Origin: Paenibacillus taiwanensis DSM 18679
GTDB taxonomy: Bacteria; Bacillota; Bacilli; Paenibacillales; Paenibacillaceae
Direction of reading: 5' to 3'
Assembly (NCBI RefSeq): GCF_000425125.1
Contig: NZ_AULE01000028.1
Location: 62,001-126,000 of the forward strand
DNA length: 64,000 bases
This document shows positions 43,465-52,584 of the stretch, one piece after another; the first letter of the stretch is position 1, and every line of letters starts with the position of its first letter. The notes beneath the pieces were generated by a model. It saw only the letters and a program-made list of their open reading frames with translations, was not told the origin of the DNA and did not search any database. The translations under genes and the position numbers were made by a program.

Positions 43465-44166
43465 ATGAACCACATATTAATTGTAGAGGACGATCCCAAA
43501 ATAGCCGAATTGCTGCAATCCCACATTGTGAAGTATGGCGATGAAGGGATTATTATTAAAGACTTCCAACGAGTGCTGCACACGTTCGAGGAGGTACAAC
43601 CGCAGCTTGTGCTGCTGGATGTGAACTTGCCGAGCTATGACGGATATTATTGGTGTCGGCAAATCCGTTCCATATCCACCTGTCCGATTATTTTTATTTC
43701 CGCGCGCAGCGGGGAGATGGATCAGGTGCTAGCACTGGAAAGTGGTGCAGATGATTATATTACGAAGCCTTTTCACTATGAGATCGTGATGGCTAAAATT
43801 CGGAGCCAAATTCGCCGTGTATATGGCGAGTATGCTACGAAGGAAAGGGTCATTGAGCATTTCGGGATGATCTTGTATCCCGAACGGATGGAGCTGCGAT
43901 TGAGGGACAAGCATGCTGTACTGACACGGAAGGAAACGCTGCTTATGGAGACGCTGCTGAAGCAGTGTCCACGCATCGTAAGTCGAGAGGCGATTTTGGA
44001 TAAGTTATGGGACGACTATAATTATGTGGATGATAATACGTTAAGTGTAAACATTACGCGTTTGCGGAAAAAGCTGCTAGAGCTTGATATTGAAGATAGT
44101 TTGGAGACGGTTAGAGGTTACGGTTATCGATTAAATGTGACGTGGCAGGACGAGGCAGAAGGATGA
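43465..44166 (+). CDS. BceR-type response regulator
   Basis: 233 residues, OmpR family. Receiver with VEDDPKI, phosphoacceptor in QLVLLDVNLPSYDG and Lys in DDYITKPFHYE; C-terminal winged helix with AVLTRKETLLMETLL and SVNITRLRKKL. AAGGAG site upstream. Overlaps the kinase gene by ATGA. Together with the kinase and the ABC pair downstream it forms a bacitracin-resistance-like (Bce) detoxification module; its DNA target is probably the TTACA-N4-TGTAA site at 45209. Confidence 0.9.
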   Translation: MNHILIVEDDPKIAELLQSHIVKYGDEGIIIKDFQRVLHTFEEVQPQLVLLDVNLPSYDGYYWCRQIRSISTCPIIFISARSGEMDQVLALESGADDYITKPFHYEIVMAKIRSQIRRVYGEYATKERVIEHFGMILYPERMELRLRDKHAVLTRKETLLMETLLKQCPRIVSREAILDKLWDDYNYVDDNTLSVNITRLRKKLLELDIEDSLETVRGYGYRLNVTWQDEAEG

Positions 44167-45146
44167 GACTATTTATTCGAGATCATATTCCACTTGTCTG
44201 CTTTTCGATCCTTCAATCCTTTATGATGCTGCTTGTCTATTGGTTTGACGGTTATGATCGGTTCCCAACAGCCTTTTACGCCATATTTTTAGGATTATGC
44301 TTGCTCCTTGTCTATTTGGTTTATCGATATGTCAGCCACCGTGATTTGTACCAGCGGCTATCGCGTCCTCAAGAAATTGTGTCCATTATTGAGAATAACA
44401 GCACGGCTCCACTCCCAAAGGCGCTAAATGAAGTGCTGACAACACAATATCGATATCATCAGCAGCAGTTTAAGTCATGGGAACGCAAGCAACAGGATCA
44501 CCTTACATTTATGAATCAATGGGTGCATCAGATGAAGACACCGTTATCTGTCATTGAATTAATAACGCAGGACGCAGATGATACCCGCTTTGAAAGTATC
44601 GGGGAAGAAACTGATCGTTTGCGTCAAGGGCTTGAAATGGTGTTGTATATGGCCAGATTAGAGACATTTGCACAAGATTTTCAAGTGGATAAAGTCGAAC
44701 TGCGCGAACTGGTCAATGAAGTTATCCAAGACAACAAACGGTCGTTTATTCGGAGTTTCGTGTACCCTGAGATTATGGTGGATGCCGGATTTGTGGTGGA
44801 GACGGATGCGAAATGGCTGCGCTTTATTTTACAGCAGGTGCTGTCGAATGCGATTAAATACTCCGCAGGGAGCCGCGAGAAAGTGACCGTATCGGCTTTT
44901 GCAGAAGAACGAGCAGTAATTCTTGAGATCAAGGATCATGGAATCGGCATTCCGAAGTCTGATTTGCCGCGTGTATTTCGGCCTTTCTTTACAGGCGAGA
45001 ATGGCAGAGCTTATAAAGAGTCAACAGGTATGGGACTATACCTCGTGCAAGAAGTGTTGGAGCGTTTGAATCATGAGATTAGGTTGGAGTCGGAGTCTGG
45101 TGTCGGGACGACTGTCCAGATCGTATTTCCTTATGCTTTACATTAA
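44163..45146 (+). CDS. BceS-type intramembrane-sensing histidine kinase
   Basis: 327 residues from ATG 44163, overlapping the regulator's stop. Two membrane helices (about 10-30 and 35-55) with almost no extracellular loop, then the HisKA-like region with His122 in WVHQMKTPLSVIELI and an HATPase domain (LSNAIKYS, IKDHGIGIP, GMGLYLVQEV). Kinases of this kind do not bind the antibiotic themselves; they respond to the BceAB transporter when it handles the peptide. Its stop lies inside a terminator hairpin that separates it from the ABC genes. Confidence 0.9.
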   Translation: MRLFIRDHIPLVCFSILQSFMMLLVYWFDGYDRFPTAFYAIFLGLCLLLVYLVYRYVSHRDLYQRLSRPQEIVSIIENNSTAPLPKALNEVLTTQYRYHQQQFKSWERKQQDHLTFMNQWVHQMKTPLSVIELITQDADDTRFESIGEETDRLRQGLEMVLYMARLETFAQDFQVDKVELRELVNEVIQDNKRSFIRSFVYPEIMVDAGFVVETDAKWLRFILQQVLSNAIKYSAGSREKVTVSAFAEERAVILEIKDHGIGIPKSDLPRVFRPFFTGENGRAYKESTGMGLYLVQEVLERLNHEIRLESESGVGTTVQIVFPYALH

Positions 45147-45185
45147 GACGATGAGCGATGAAGGCTTATCGTCTTTTTCGTTTTA
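45146..45185 (+). terminator. Terminator between bceS-type and bceA-type genes
   Basis: AGACGATGAGC / GCTTATCGTCT stem (11 bp, one G-U) starting at the last base of the kinase stop, followed by TTTTTCGTTTT. Confidence 0.75.
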
Positions 45186-45208
45186 CGGGAGAGGGCGGAT
45201 CAACTAGC

Positions 45209-45222
45209 TTACAAAGGTGTAA
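45209..45222 (+). promoter_or_regulatory. BceR-type operator upstream of the ABC genes
   Basis: TTACA-AAGG-TGTAA, a perfect inverted repeat matching the TNACA-N4-TGTAA motif known for BceR-like regulators, 90 bp upstream of the ATPase start. Confidence 0.75.
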
Positions 45223-45311
45223 GATACACGAAAGGCAGCCTTATATGAAGCTGAAAACAGTTGGATTACAATGGGATACATAAGGTGGAGCAGGGAAAGG
45301 AGAATAAAGAC

Positions 45312-46082
45312 ATGGAGATATTAAAGGTCCGTGAGCTAAGTAAAATTTATAACGAGAAAATTCCATATACGGCTTTGTCCAACATCGACTTGTCCATTAA
45401 CAAGGGGGAATTTGTAGGTATTATGGGCCCGTCCGGCAGCGGCAAGACCACTTTGCTGAATCTGGTTTCCACGATAGATCAACCCACATCAGGAGAGGTC
45501 ATTTTAGAAGGGCAGAACCCGCATCAACTGCAACCCGATCAGTTGGCCTTATTTCGTCGGCGTGAGCTTGGGTTTGTGTTTCAGTCTTTTAATTTGCTTA
45601 GCACATTAACCGTAAAGGAGAACATTTTGCTGCCATTAACACTGGATGGCACCTCTATTGCGGAAATGCATACTCGGGTAGAACAGGTGGCTGGAAAATT
45701 AGGGATTGGTGATATTCTTGGCAAACGTACATTTGAGATATCGGGGGGACAAGCCCAACGAACAGCGATTGCCCGTGCTCTGATCCATAAGCCGAAGCTG
45801 GTGCTGGCGGATGAGCCGACGGGGAATCTGGATTCCAAAGCGGCTAGAGATGTGATGGAGCTGTTGACGGTGCTGAACAAAGAAGAGCAAGCAACGATGA
45901 TGCTTGTGACGCACGACGCTATGGCAGCGAGTTACTGCGATCGTGTCGTTTTTATAAAGGACGGACAGTTCCACAACGAAATCACATGTGGTGACAATCG
46001 TGAGGTATTCTATCAGAAGATCATTAACGTGTTATCGCTGCTGGGGGGTTATCGTCATGACTTTTCAACAGTTCGCGTTTAA
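45312..46082 (+). CDS. BceA-type ABC transporter ATPase
   Basis: 256 residues from ATG 45312 (AAAGGAG upstream). Walker A GPSGSGKTT, Q-loop FQSFNLLS, signature ISGGQAQR, Walker B LVLADEPTGNLD and switch VTHD, the MacB/LolD-like group. It drives the BceB-type permease that frees lipid II-cycle intermediates from antimicrobial peptides such as bacitracin. The gene overlaps the permease start by 26 bp, so both are made together. Transcription is probably induced by the BceRS-type pair. Confidence 0.92.
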   Translation: MEILKVRELSKIYNEKIPYTALSNIDLSINKGEFVGIMGPSGSGKTTLLNLVSTIDQPTSGEVILEGQNPHQLQPDQLALFRRRELGFVFQSFNLLSTLTVKENILLPLTLDGTSIAEMHTRVEQVAGKLGIGDILGKRTFEISGGQAQRTAIARALIHKPKLVLADEPTGNLDSKAARDVMELLTVLNKEEQATMMLVTHDAMAASYCDRVVFIKDGQFHNEITCGDNREVFYQKIINVLSLLGGYRHDFSTVRV

Positions 46083-47982
46083 TAATGTCATACGTAACAA
46101 ACGGATATATCTCGCTCATTTTTTAAGCAGCTCGTTTTCGGTTATGGTATTTTTTGTGTATGCATTGCTGCTGTTCCACCCGAACCTGCAAGGTGAGCTT
46201 GCTTCGACAAGCGATACGATGAGTCACCTAGCGACGATGGGGATGAATATATCGCAGTACTTGATCTTTATTTTTTCATTCTTTTTCTGTTTATATTCGG
46301 TTAGTGCGTTTTTGAAGACACGCAAGCGGGAATTTGGTATTTTGATGGTTCACGGGCTGTCACATAAGCAGCTGCACCGTCTTGTATTTACGGAAAATAT
46401 GATGATCGGCGGCGCGGCCATAACGGCGGGAATAGTAACGGGGCTAGTTTTTGCCAAGCTTGTGTTATTAATGAGCGCTAAAGTACTCTACATTGACAAA
46501 GGGCTCCCCTTTTACTTTCCAGTGCATGCAATTTGGATTACGATAGCGGCCTTTACCGCATTGTTTTTAGTCGTTTCCTTTTTTACTTCCCGGTTAGTTA
46601 AGGTTGGAAATTTGGTAGACTTATTAAAATCCGAAGAGAAGCCTAAGCCGGAACCAAAAGCTTCCGTTTGGCTCTCCTTGCTTGCCGTTGTCTTTATTTT
46701 GGCTGGTTACTGTACCGTGTTTTATTTCGTAATTTGGCGCGTGTTCTCCTTGCTGCTGTTAACAACGGGGGTGATGCTTGTTGTAGTAGGAACGTATTTC
46801 TTATTTACACAGCTAAGCGTATACGTGATTCACTCCTTACGTAAAAAGGAATCTGTATTTCTAAAAAGAACGAATATGGTCACGATTTCGGAGCTAGCTT
46901 ATCGTATGAAAGACAACGCAACGATGTTTTTTATGATCTCGATTATATCTGCCGTAGCCTTTACCGGCATTGGCACTTGCATTGCGATTGCAGACCCGGG
47001 ATTAGAGGAAATGGAAAACCCGTATGCGTTCACCTATGTATCCAATCTTCCCAATAAACTGGAAAAAGAACATGTCGATTTGATCAAAGAAGAGCTTACA
47101 GCTTCAGGTTTTAGTTATAAATTAGGTACGGCTGCTCCCTTATATACAGGCAGTGGGGTAAGCGTAATTCATTTAACCGATTATAACAGCTTAGCACTGG
47201 CGTTAGGTCGTCCGACCGAATCATTATCGAGCGACAATGAGGCTATTCTACTGCCTTCAAACGTGACGGAGAAGACTAGCTATGAACGGGGACAATATCC
47301 AAATGAAGAGATGATCACGGAGCATAACGTAGAGAAGGCGATAAAAATTCAAAAAGCAGTTCCTTACATTATGTTGCCTGAGTATGGAAAAACGATCGTG
47401 ATCACAGATGCAAAGTACAAAATTTTAATGGGAGAAGCAGCTGCCAACGAGGAAGCGCAGACGAAGCGTTATTTGTTTGCTGTGCCAGGCTGGCAGAAAT
47501 CAAAAGAGGTTTCCAATCAACTGGCACAAACTATCGGGAATGATTATAATAACGGCAGCTATTATTTTTCAGCATTAGTATTGAATTGGATTTCCTCCAA
47601 GCAGGAGAACGGTATCCTATTTATTGTCAGTACGTTGGTGGGGGTTGTCTTTTTTACATTTGCGGCTAGCTTTCTGTACTTTAGACTTTATACGGATTTG
47701 GAGCGCGACCGACAGCAGTATCAGATGATCAGCAAGCTAGGTTTAACAAACAAGGAGCTGCATCAAATCATAAGCCGTCAGTTATGGTTAATGTTCTTTT
47801 TGCCTATTGTGATGGCGCTTATTCATAGTAGTGTAGCTTTCACTGCGCTTCAGCAATTGGTCGATTATTCCGTATTGGAAGGCTCCATTATCATTTTTGT
47901 ATCTTTTGTCTCGATTCAAATCGTGTACTTTATCGTGATCCGTTGGCGTTATTTGCAGCATTTGCGACAGAACGCTGTATAA
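46057..47982 (+). CDS. BceB-type ABC transporter permease
   Basis: 641 residues from ATG 46057 (GGGGGG ribosome site inside the ATPase gene). Ten membrane helices in the pattern of BceB: FtsX-like helices near 15-40, 55-80, 105-130, 150-170, then 200-260, a large extracellular domain of about 210 residues (roughly 310-510) thought to bind the peptide, and three C-terminal helices. Motifs TRKREFGILMVHGL and ERDRQQYQMISKLGLT are the FtsX-type segments. It is both resistance pump and co-sensor with the kinase. Peptide specificity is not readable. Confidence 0.9.
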   Translation: MTFQQFAFNNVIRNKRIYLAHFLSSSFSVMVFFVYALLLFHPNLQGELASTSDTMSHLATMGMNISQYLIFIFSFFFCLYSVSAFLKTRKREFGILMVHGLSHKQLHRLVFTENMMIGGAAITAGIVTGLVFAKLVLLMSAKVLYIDKGLPFYFPVHAIWITIAAFTALFLVVSFFTSRLVKVGNLVDLLKSEEKPKPEPKASVWLSLLAVVFILAGYCTVFYFVIWRVFSLLLLTTGVMLVVVGTYFLFTQLSVYVIHSLRKKESVFLKRTNMVTISELAYRMKDNATMFFMISIISAVAFTGIGTCIAIADPGLEEMENPYAFTYVSNLPNKLEKEHVDLIKEELTASGFSYKLGTAAPLYTGSGVSVIHLTDYNSLALALGRPTESLSSDNEAILLPSNVTEKTSYERGQYPNEEMITEHNVEKAIKIQKAVPYIMLPEYGKTIVITDAKYKILMGEAAANEEAQTKRYLFAVPGWQKSKEVSNQLAQTIGNDYNNGSYYFSALVLNWISSKQENGILFIVSTLVGVVFFTFAASFLYFRLYTDLERDRQQYQMISKLGLTNKELHQIISRQLWLMFFLPIVMALIHSSVAFTALQQLVDYSVLEGSIIIFVSFVSIQIVYFIVIRWRYLQHLRQNAV

Positions 47983-48396
47983 AACGTATAGGTTTTCCGC
48001 ACAGGTGCATGGGGCGGTGCAAAAGTTATAAATCGCTGTATAATCAGGATAAAAGACCTAAAAAAAGCCAATACTGGAGCTATCAGCTTATATACATAAG
48101 GTGGTGGCTCTTCATTTTTTTAGGGGTAAAATCGGGGTGTTATCCGGAGTATTCACATGTGGTTATAAGTACCTTCAGTTACTTTTCGCACAGTGGCGCG
48201 GTTTATGGTATGATATAGAGAGTTCAACTCCTTTCATTACTAATACAAAGTCATATCTACAGGACGCTGCTTTGGATTAAGCAACCGTTAGGAGTCCTTG
48301 CTGATGAGTAACCTTTTCTTTGTAAAGAACCAGGAGATCAACTAGATCATTCTTCGAGTACAAAATATGGTTTATCAGAAAAGGAGACATGTAAAC
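47983..48396 (+). other. Intergenic region with promoter and structured leader
   Basis: 414 bp without a gene I can support. The first 220 bp show nothing beyond end-of-operon sequence. An extended -10 promoter (48206-48214) is followed by a leader of about 175 nt with a nested stem at 48261-48298. Confidence 0.5.
48206..48298 (+). promoter_or_regulatory. Extended -10 promoter and nested stem-loop leader
   Basis: TGGTATGAT (48206-48214), no clear -35. In the leader AGGAC-N2-TGCTT-N6-AAGCA-N10-GTCCT (48261-48298) folds into a two-part stem. I do not recognise a riboswitch class. Confidence 0.5.
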
Positions 48397-48705
48397 GTGC
48401 AAATTAATTTAATCTTTACCAATAAAGGCAAAGTGGCGATTGAGAATTTCAACAATGAAGAATTGATTGAAATATTTACACGGTACAGCAATACGCTCAC
48501 TAAAAAGTATGATATCGAAATTATCGTTCCTGTTGAAGCTAACGCGAACATTACTGAAGAGGGCGTACTAACAGTAGTGGCGCAGCAAGTGAATTGTGAT
48601 GTGGAAACTTTCTTTAAAGAGCTGGGAAGAGATATTAAGGTGCCGCTTAAGAAACGACTGGGTACGAAGCTCGACACGGTGTTCAAGATTAAGATCGTGG
48701 AATAG
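48397..48705 (+). CDS. Small conserved-looking protein of unknown function
   Basis: 102 residues from GTG 48397, 10 nt after AAGGAG. The sequence begins MQINLIFTNKGKVAIENF and has a charged, alternating pattern (ELIEIFTRYSNTLTKKYDIEI, EEGVLTVVAQQVNCDVETFF) without membrane segments or known motif; one Cys. It reads like a compact alpha/beta protein. I do not know the family. A long structured leader and a strong terminator right after the stop suggest a single, tightly regulated gene. Confidence 0.65.
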   Translation: MQINLIFTNKGKVAIENFNNEELIEIFTRYSNTLTKKYDIEIIVPVEANANITEEGVLTVVAQQVNCDVETFFKELGRDIKVPLKKRLGTKLDTVFKIKIVE

Positions 48706-48728
48706 AACCACATCTGAATTGGCAGGCG

Positions 48729-48757
48729 ACCTCCCTTGGTGGAGGTTATTTTTTTTC
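48729..48757 (+). terminator. Terminator of the small protein gene
   Basis: ACCTCC-CTTGGT-GGAGGT stem followed by TATTTTTTTTC. Confidence 0.8.
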
Positions 48758-48846
48758 TACAAATGGTACTTGGACTACTATGCCTAGACAACCAGTTTTC
48801 ATGCTATACTGAGCATAACTTTATCCCATGTGAAAGGATTCGCATC

Positions 48847-49563
48847 ATGAAATTCATACGAACACTGATTTGGTTTATTTATTTTTGGCTGTATTTATTG
48901 TTTTTGATTCCTGGCATGTTAAAAGCGAATGCCTTATATCGAAAGGGACGGTTTGCAGAGCTTGATGCCTATACAGCTAAGCAGGTAGGGCGATGGGCAC
49001 GTTCTCTGCTACGCGTTGCGGGGGCTAAGGTGCAGGTTCAGGGACTTGAACATATCCCGAAGGAAGGCGCGGTCTTTATTGCAAATCATCAAGGCAACTT
49101 TGACGTGCCGATAATGTTAGGTCATATCGGAGCGCCTAAGGCGTTGATGGCGAAGGTAGAGCTGACCAAGCTGCCATTTATCCGAGTATGGATGAAGTAT
49201 TTACGCTGTATTTTTGTAGACCGGAAAAATGTGCGACAAGCGATGAATAGTTTAAATGAAGCTGCTGAATTGGTGAAGAACGGTCATTCTATCGTTATAT
49301 TTCCTGAGGGGACACGCAGCAAAGGTGATCCGATCGGCGAGTTCAAAAGTGGAGGTTTTCGCGTAGCTACGAAGACAGGAGCTCCAATTGTACCTATACG
49401 TATTAACGGCTCCTATAAATTGATGGAGGCAAACGGGAATTGGATTCGTCCGGCAACCGTAAAAGTTACGATATTGCCGCCTGTACCAACAGCAGGTCTT
49501 ACGAAAGAAGACACCGCAGCTTTACCGGAGCAAATTAAAGAGCTGATTGTGCAGGCAACCTGA
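48847..49563 (+). CDS. plsC: 1-acyl-sn-glycerol-3-phosphate acyltransferase
   Basis: 238 residues from ATG 48847 (AAAGGATT upstream; the longer frame crosses the preceding terminator). N-terminal hydrophobic hairpin (5-25), then the PlsC acyltransferase domain: block I NHQGNFD (His81, Asp86), block II LRCIFVDRKNVRQAM, block III VIFPEGTRSKGD and block IV APIVPIRINGS. It makes phosphatidic acid from lysophosphatidic acid at the inner membrane face. Single gene. Confidence 0.9.
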   Translation: MKFIRTLIWFIYFWLYLLFLIPGMLKANALYRKGRFAELDAYTAKQVGRWARSLLRVAGAKVQVQGLEHIPKEGAVFIANHQGNFDVPIMLGHIGAPKALMAKVELTKLPFIRVWMKYLRCIFVDRKNVRQAMNSLNEAAELVKNGHSIVIFPEGTRSKGDPIGEFKSGGFRVATKTGAPIVPIRINGSYKLMEANGNWIRPATVKVTILPPVPTAGLTKEDTAALPEQIKELIVQAT

Positions 49564-50113
49564 ATGGTATGTATTTAGTGTCATGAGCCATCGTTGTGCT
49601 GAGTGCTGAACGCTGCATGTTGAATGTTATATGTTGCATGTCGAACGATGTGAATAATAGGCTGAACCAGCTCCCGTACACTTGTCTTGTTGAAGATAGG
49701 TAACGGGAGTTTTTTTGCGGATGTTACGAATACATCCTTATAGCATTTGATATGGGAAAGCTTGTTGATGAACAATAATTCAGACTGGTAAAAATAGTTT
49801 TTTTATTCAACTTGTCATGCCTTATAATGAAGGCGTTTGAAAGGGGGCGGGCGTCTTGGTGTATAACAGGTAGTTCCGTTAACAAAGGTGGCTATCGTTA
49901 TGGAAATCAAGCGAACGACGATGTTACACGGATCGGGGTGAACCTTTATGTCGGGGATATCGTATGGTTGGATTGCTTCTGTTGGCAAGAGTAGTGCATA
50001 AATAGGGTGATACCACATTCCTCACTGTAAGGTTAGAGTCAGAGGCGTATACTGTTATAGGTTTTTGTTAAAGAAAAGTTTCAAAATACATCAATGAAAG
50101 AAGAAGGGTGCAT
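49564..50113 (+). other. Long intergenic region before the SulP gene
   Basis: 550 bp. Contains TG/CA-rich short repeats around 49590-49640, a terminator (49671-49717), a TATAAT at 49823-49828 with a weak -35, and about 280 nt of leader of unknown type. Within it a 17-codon frame, MSGISYGWIASVGKSSA, at 49949-50002 sits behind GGGGTGAACC. A 60-codon frame at 49812-49994 looks spurious. Confidence 0.45.
49671..49717 (+). terminator. Terminator downstream of plsC
   Basis: CTCCCGT-AC / GT-AACGGGAG stem with a 19-nt loop followed by seven T. Confidence 0.7.
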
Positions 50114-51871
50114 GTGAGAAGGAAACAGGCAGGTCGGTTTGCATCATACTCGTTGCAAGCATTCCGCAAGGATATGCTCGCAGGGGTAGTTGTAGGGGTG
50201 ATCGCTATTCCGTTAGGAATGGGGTTCGCCATTGCGTCGGGAGTCAAGCCAGAGTATGGGATTTATACAACCATTATTGCAGGAATTTTAATATCGCTGC
50301 TTGGAGGTTCCAAATTCCAGATCGGAGGCCCGACAGGTGCATTTATTCCTATCCTGTTAGGTATTGTGATGACCTATGGATACGACAATTTGTTGATAGC
50401 AGGTATTTTAGCGGGGATTATGCTCTATATGATGGGGCTATTCAAGTTAGGTTCGCTTATCCAATACATTCCACATTCCGTGACGATTGGCTTCACAGCT
50501 GGAATTGCCGTTCAAATATTTACGGGGCAGCTAGGCAATCTATTCGGACTGACGGGGCTCGTGAAACACGAACATTTCTTATCCAATATGAAGGAGCTTG
50601 TGATCCATGCAGGTACATGGAACGGGTATAGTGTACTTACGGCCATCATTTGCTTCTTCGTTATCTTATTGGTGCAGCGGTACTTGCCCAAAATTCCCGG
50701 CGCACTTGTTGGCTTGATCGGATCAAGTATCGCCGCTGCACTGTTATTTCCGGGTCAGGTAGCAACGATTGGCTCGACGTTCGGTGAGATTCCGAATACG
50801 CTGCCCAGCTTTCGTTTGCCCGACTTGTCGTGGGAGACTTGGGTGCGCATGCTACAGCCAGCATTAGTAATTGCGATGCTCGGGGGCATCGAGTCGTTGC
50901 TGTCGGCTGTTGTAGCTGATGGGATGACGGCGGATCGCCACGACAGCAACAAAGAGTTGCGTGCGCAAGGCATTGCCAATATGATTACGCCCTTATTTGG
51001 CGGCATTCCGGCAACTGGCGCGATCGCCCGCACAGCGACTAATATTAAAAACGGAGCAGTATCCCCTATATCCGGCATTATTCATGGCATCGTTGTGCTG
51101 CTAGTATTATTGCTGTGCGCCCCTTATGCTTCGGCGATTCCACTGGCCGCGATGGCGCCCGTGCTTATGCTGGTCGCTTGGAACATGAGCGAACGCAAGG
51201 CATTTGCTCATTTGCTAGTTACGCGTACAGGGGATTCGCTTGTGCTAGTCATTACGTTTTTGCTAACCGTCCTGGCAGATCTTACTGTTGCAGTAGAGGT
51301 CGGCTTGTTAATGGCGATCATCCTGTTCGTGAAGCGTGCAGGAGATACCTTTCAAGTATCACAGGTACTGCCGGACCTTGAAGATGAGCAGCATAAGCTG
51401 GGAACACACATGGTAGATCAAGACCATGATTGTCCACAGATTATGATCTATAAAGTGAACGGACCCCTATTTTTCGGGGTGGCGCGTATGTTTACTACAG
51501 GTCTTGACGAAGCGATTGAACGCAAGCCCAAGGCCGTTATTATTAGAATGGCTTCAGCTCCCTATATGGATATGACCGGAGCTAAGATGCTAAAGGAAGG
51601 GCTGCGTACGTTGCAGAAACAGGGCACAAAGGTGCTTATCTCGGGAATACAGCCGCAGCCGCTCGCGATATTAAAGCGTTCGGGGTTATATACCATCATT
51701 GGAGCGGGTGCTTTCTTCGAGCAAACAAACAAAGCTATCGAAGTGGCGACGCAGCTAGTTAACGAGCAGGCATGTAAGGCGTGCAGTCAGCATGCCTTTC
51801 AAGAGTGTGAGAGCCTAAGCTTGGGCATAGCTGTGGGTGTGCCTTCCAAGCAAGCTTCATCAGGGTCATAA
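50114..51871 (+). CDS. SulP family anion transporter
   Basis: 585 residues from GTG 50114 (AGAAGG 6 nt upstream; the GTG at 50108 touches the ribosome site). Twelve to fourteen membrane segments, with SulP landmarks KDMLAGVVVGVIAIPLGMGF, GIYTTIIAGILISLLGGS, QIGGPTGAF and a C-terminal cytoplasmic STAS domain (about 445-560). Firmicute members carry sulfate, bicarbonate or other small anions; no sulfur-assimilation or carbonic anhydrase gene is adjacent to decide. The last 20 residues are Ser-rich with several Cys (QACKACSQHAFQEC) just before. A long leader precedes the gene. Confidence 0.88.
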   Translation: MRRKQAGRFASYSLQAFRKDMLAGVVVGVIAIPLGMGFAIASGVKPEYGIYTTIIAGILISLLGGSKFQIGGPTGAFIPILLGIVMTYGYDNLLIAGILAGIMLYMMGLFKLGSLIQYIPHSVTIGFTAGIAVQIFTGQLGNLFGLTGLVKHEHFLSNMKELVIHAGTWNGYSVLTAIICFFVILLVQRYLPKIPGALVGLIGSSIAAALLFPGQVATIGSTFGEIPNTLPSFRLPDLSWETWVRMLQPALVIAMLGGIESLLSAVVADGMTADRHDSNKELRAQGIANMITPLFGGIPATGAIARTATNIKNGAVSPISGIIHGIVVLLVLLLCAPYASAIPLAAMAPVLMLVAWNMSERKAFAHLLVTRTGDSLVLVITFLLTVLADLTVAVEVGLLMAIILFVKRAGDTFQVSQVLPDLEDEQHKLGTHMVDQDHDCPQIMIYKVNGPLFFGVARMFTTGLDEAIERKPKAVIIRMASAPYMDMTGAKMLKEGLRTLQKQGTKVLISGIQPQPLAILKRSGLYTIIGAGAFFEQTNKAIEVATQLVNEQACKACSQHAFQECESLSLGIAVGVPSKQASSGS

Positions 51872-51877
51872 ATGGAT

Positions 51878-51924
51878 AAGCCAGTGCCCGCAGCGTAATA
51901 ACAAGCGCTGCGAGTGCTGGCTTA
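51878..51924. terminator. Terminator between SulP and DJ-1 family genes
   Basis: AAGCCAG-TGC-CGCAGCG folds on CGCTGCG-AGTG-CTGGCTT between convergent genes; only a short U-rich tail (ATTCTCGTTTCG). Confidence 0.55.
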
Positions 51925-51984
51925 TTCTCGTTTCGTATACATCGTAATGAGCTAGAGGCTAATGAGGAATGCACATTTCCTTAT

Positions 51985-52584
51985 TTAAACAGTACCCTGG
52001 TACAATCCATGTTTAAAAATTGTGTACCACTCTTCTAGCTGCTCATCTTTGTACACTTGCAACAGTTCTAAAATATGTTTAGTAAATTCCACGGCAGCTG
52101 TGCCGTTGGCTGTTATTACATCTCGATCACGGACGGATTGCGCTTCGATGTAATGCTGCTCGCCCTTATAATCTGGCGCCGCTTCTTGCAAATAAGCTAA
52201 TGAATTGCTTGTATGCTTGTGCTGATCCAGAAAGCCATAACGACCCAGGAAAGTGGTCGCATCGCAAATAGCGGCTACTGGAATAGCTTGGCTGAAGCAG
52301 AAATCTACGAGTATAGAAGCCTGTTGATTCTGCTTCTCCCGCCAACCTGTGCCGCCTGGGATGATGAGCATAGCTACATCAGCGTCAGGCACGTAAGTTG
52401 GCAGAATGTAATCTGGCAGCACCCTGAGTCCGCCCATAGATGTTTTAGGTTCTGCATCTATCGCAATCGTCTTAACACAATAGCCTGTAGAAGGCTTGTT
52501 TATTTCGGCTGTAACGTAGCTGGCCTCCCAATCGGAAAATCCATCTGTAATAAACAGCAGTACTTTGCGAATATTCGTCCCCAT
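51985..52584 (-). CDS. DJ-1/PfpI family protein
   Basis: 199 residues, class I glutamine amidotransferase-like fold. The nucleophile-elbow Cys is Cys107 in AAICDATTFLG; the conserved acidic partner is Glu20 in DGFSDWEASYV; LIIPGGTGW precedes the elbow. DJ-1/PfpI proteins include glyoxalase III, peptidase and redox sensor types; the sequence is nearest to the YdeA/YoaZ kind of stress proteins. Ribosome site GGGAGG. Divergent from the oxidoreductase operon. Confidence 0.83.
   Translation of the reverse strand: MGTNIRKVLLFITDGFSDWEASYVTAEINKPSTGYCVKTIAIDAEPKTSMGGLRVLPDYILPTYVPDADVAMLIIPGGTGWREKQNQQASILVDFCFSQAIPVAAICDATTFLGRYGFLDQHKHTSNSLAYLQEAAPDYKGEQHYIEAQSVRDRDVITANGTAAVEFTKHILELLQVYKDEQLEEWYTIFKHGLYQGTV

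Noticed and set aside
47943-48218. 91-codon open frame overlapping the BceB-type gene end
   Set aside because: Begins inside the permease gene in another frame and lacks a start signal; no family resemblance.
49812-49994. 60-codon open frame upstream of SulP
   Set aside because: No ribosome site, starts on the -10 region and shows no protein-like pattern; treated as leader sequence.
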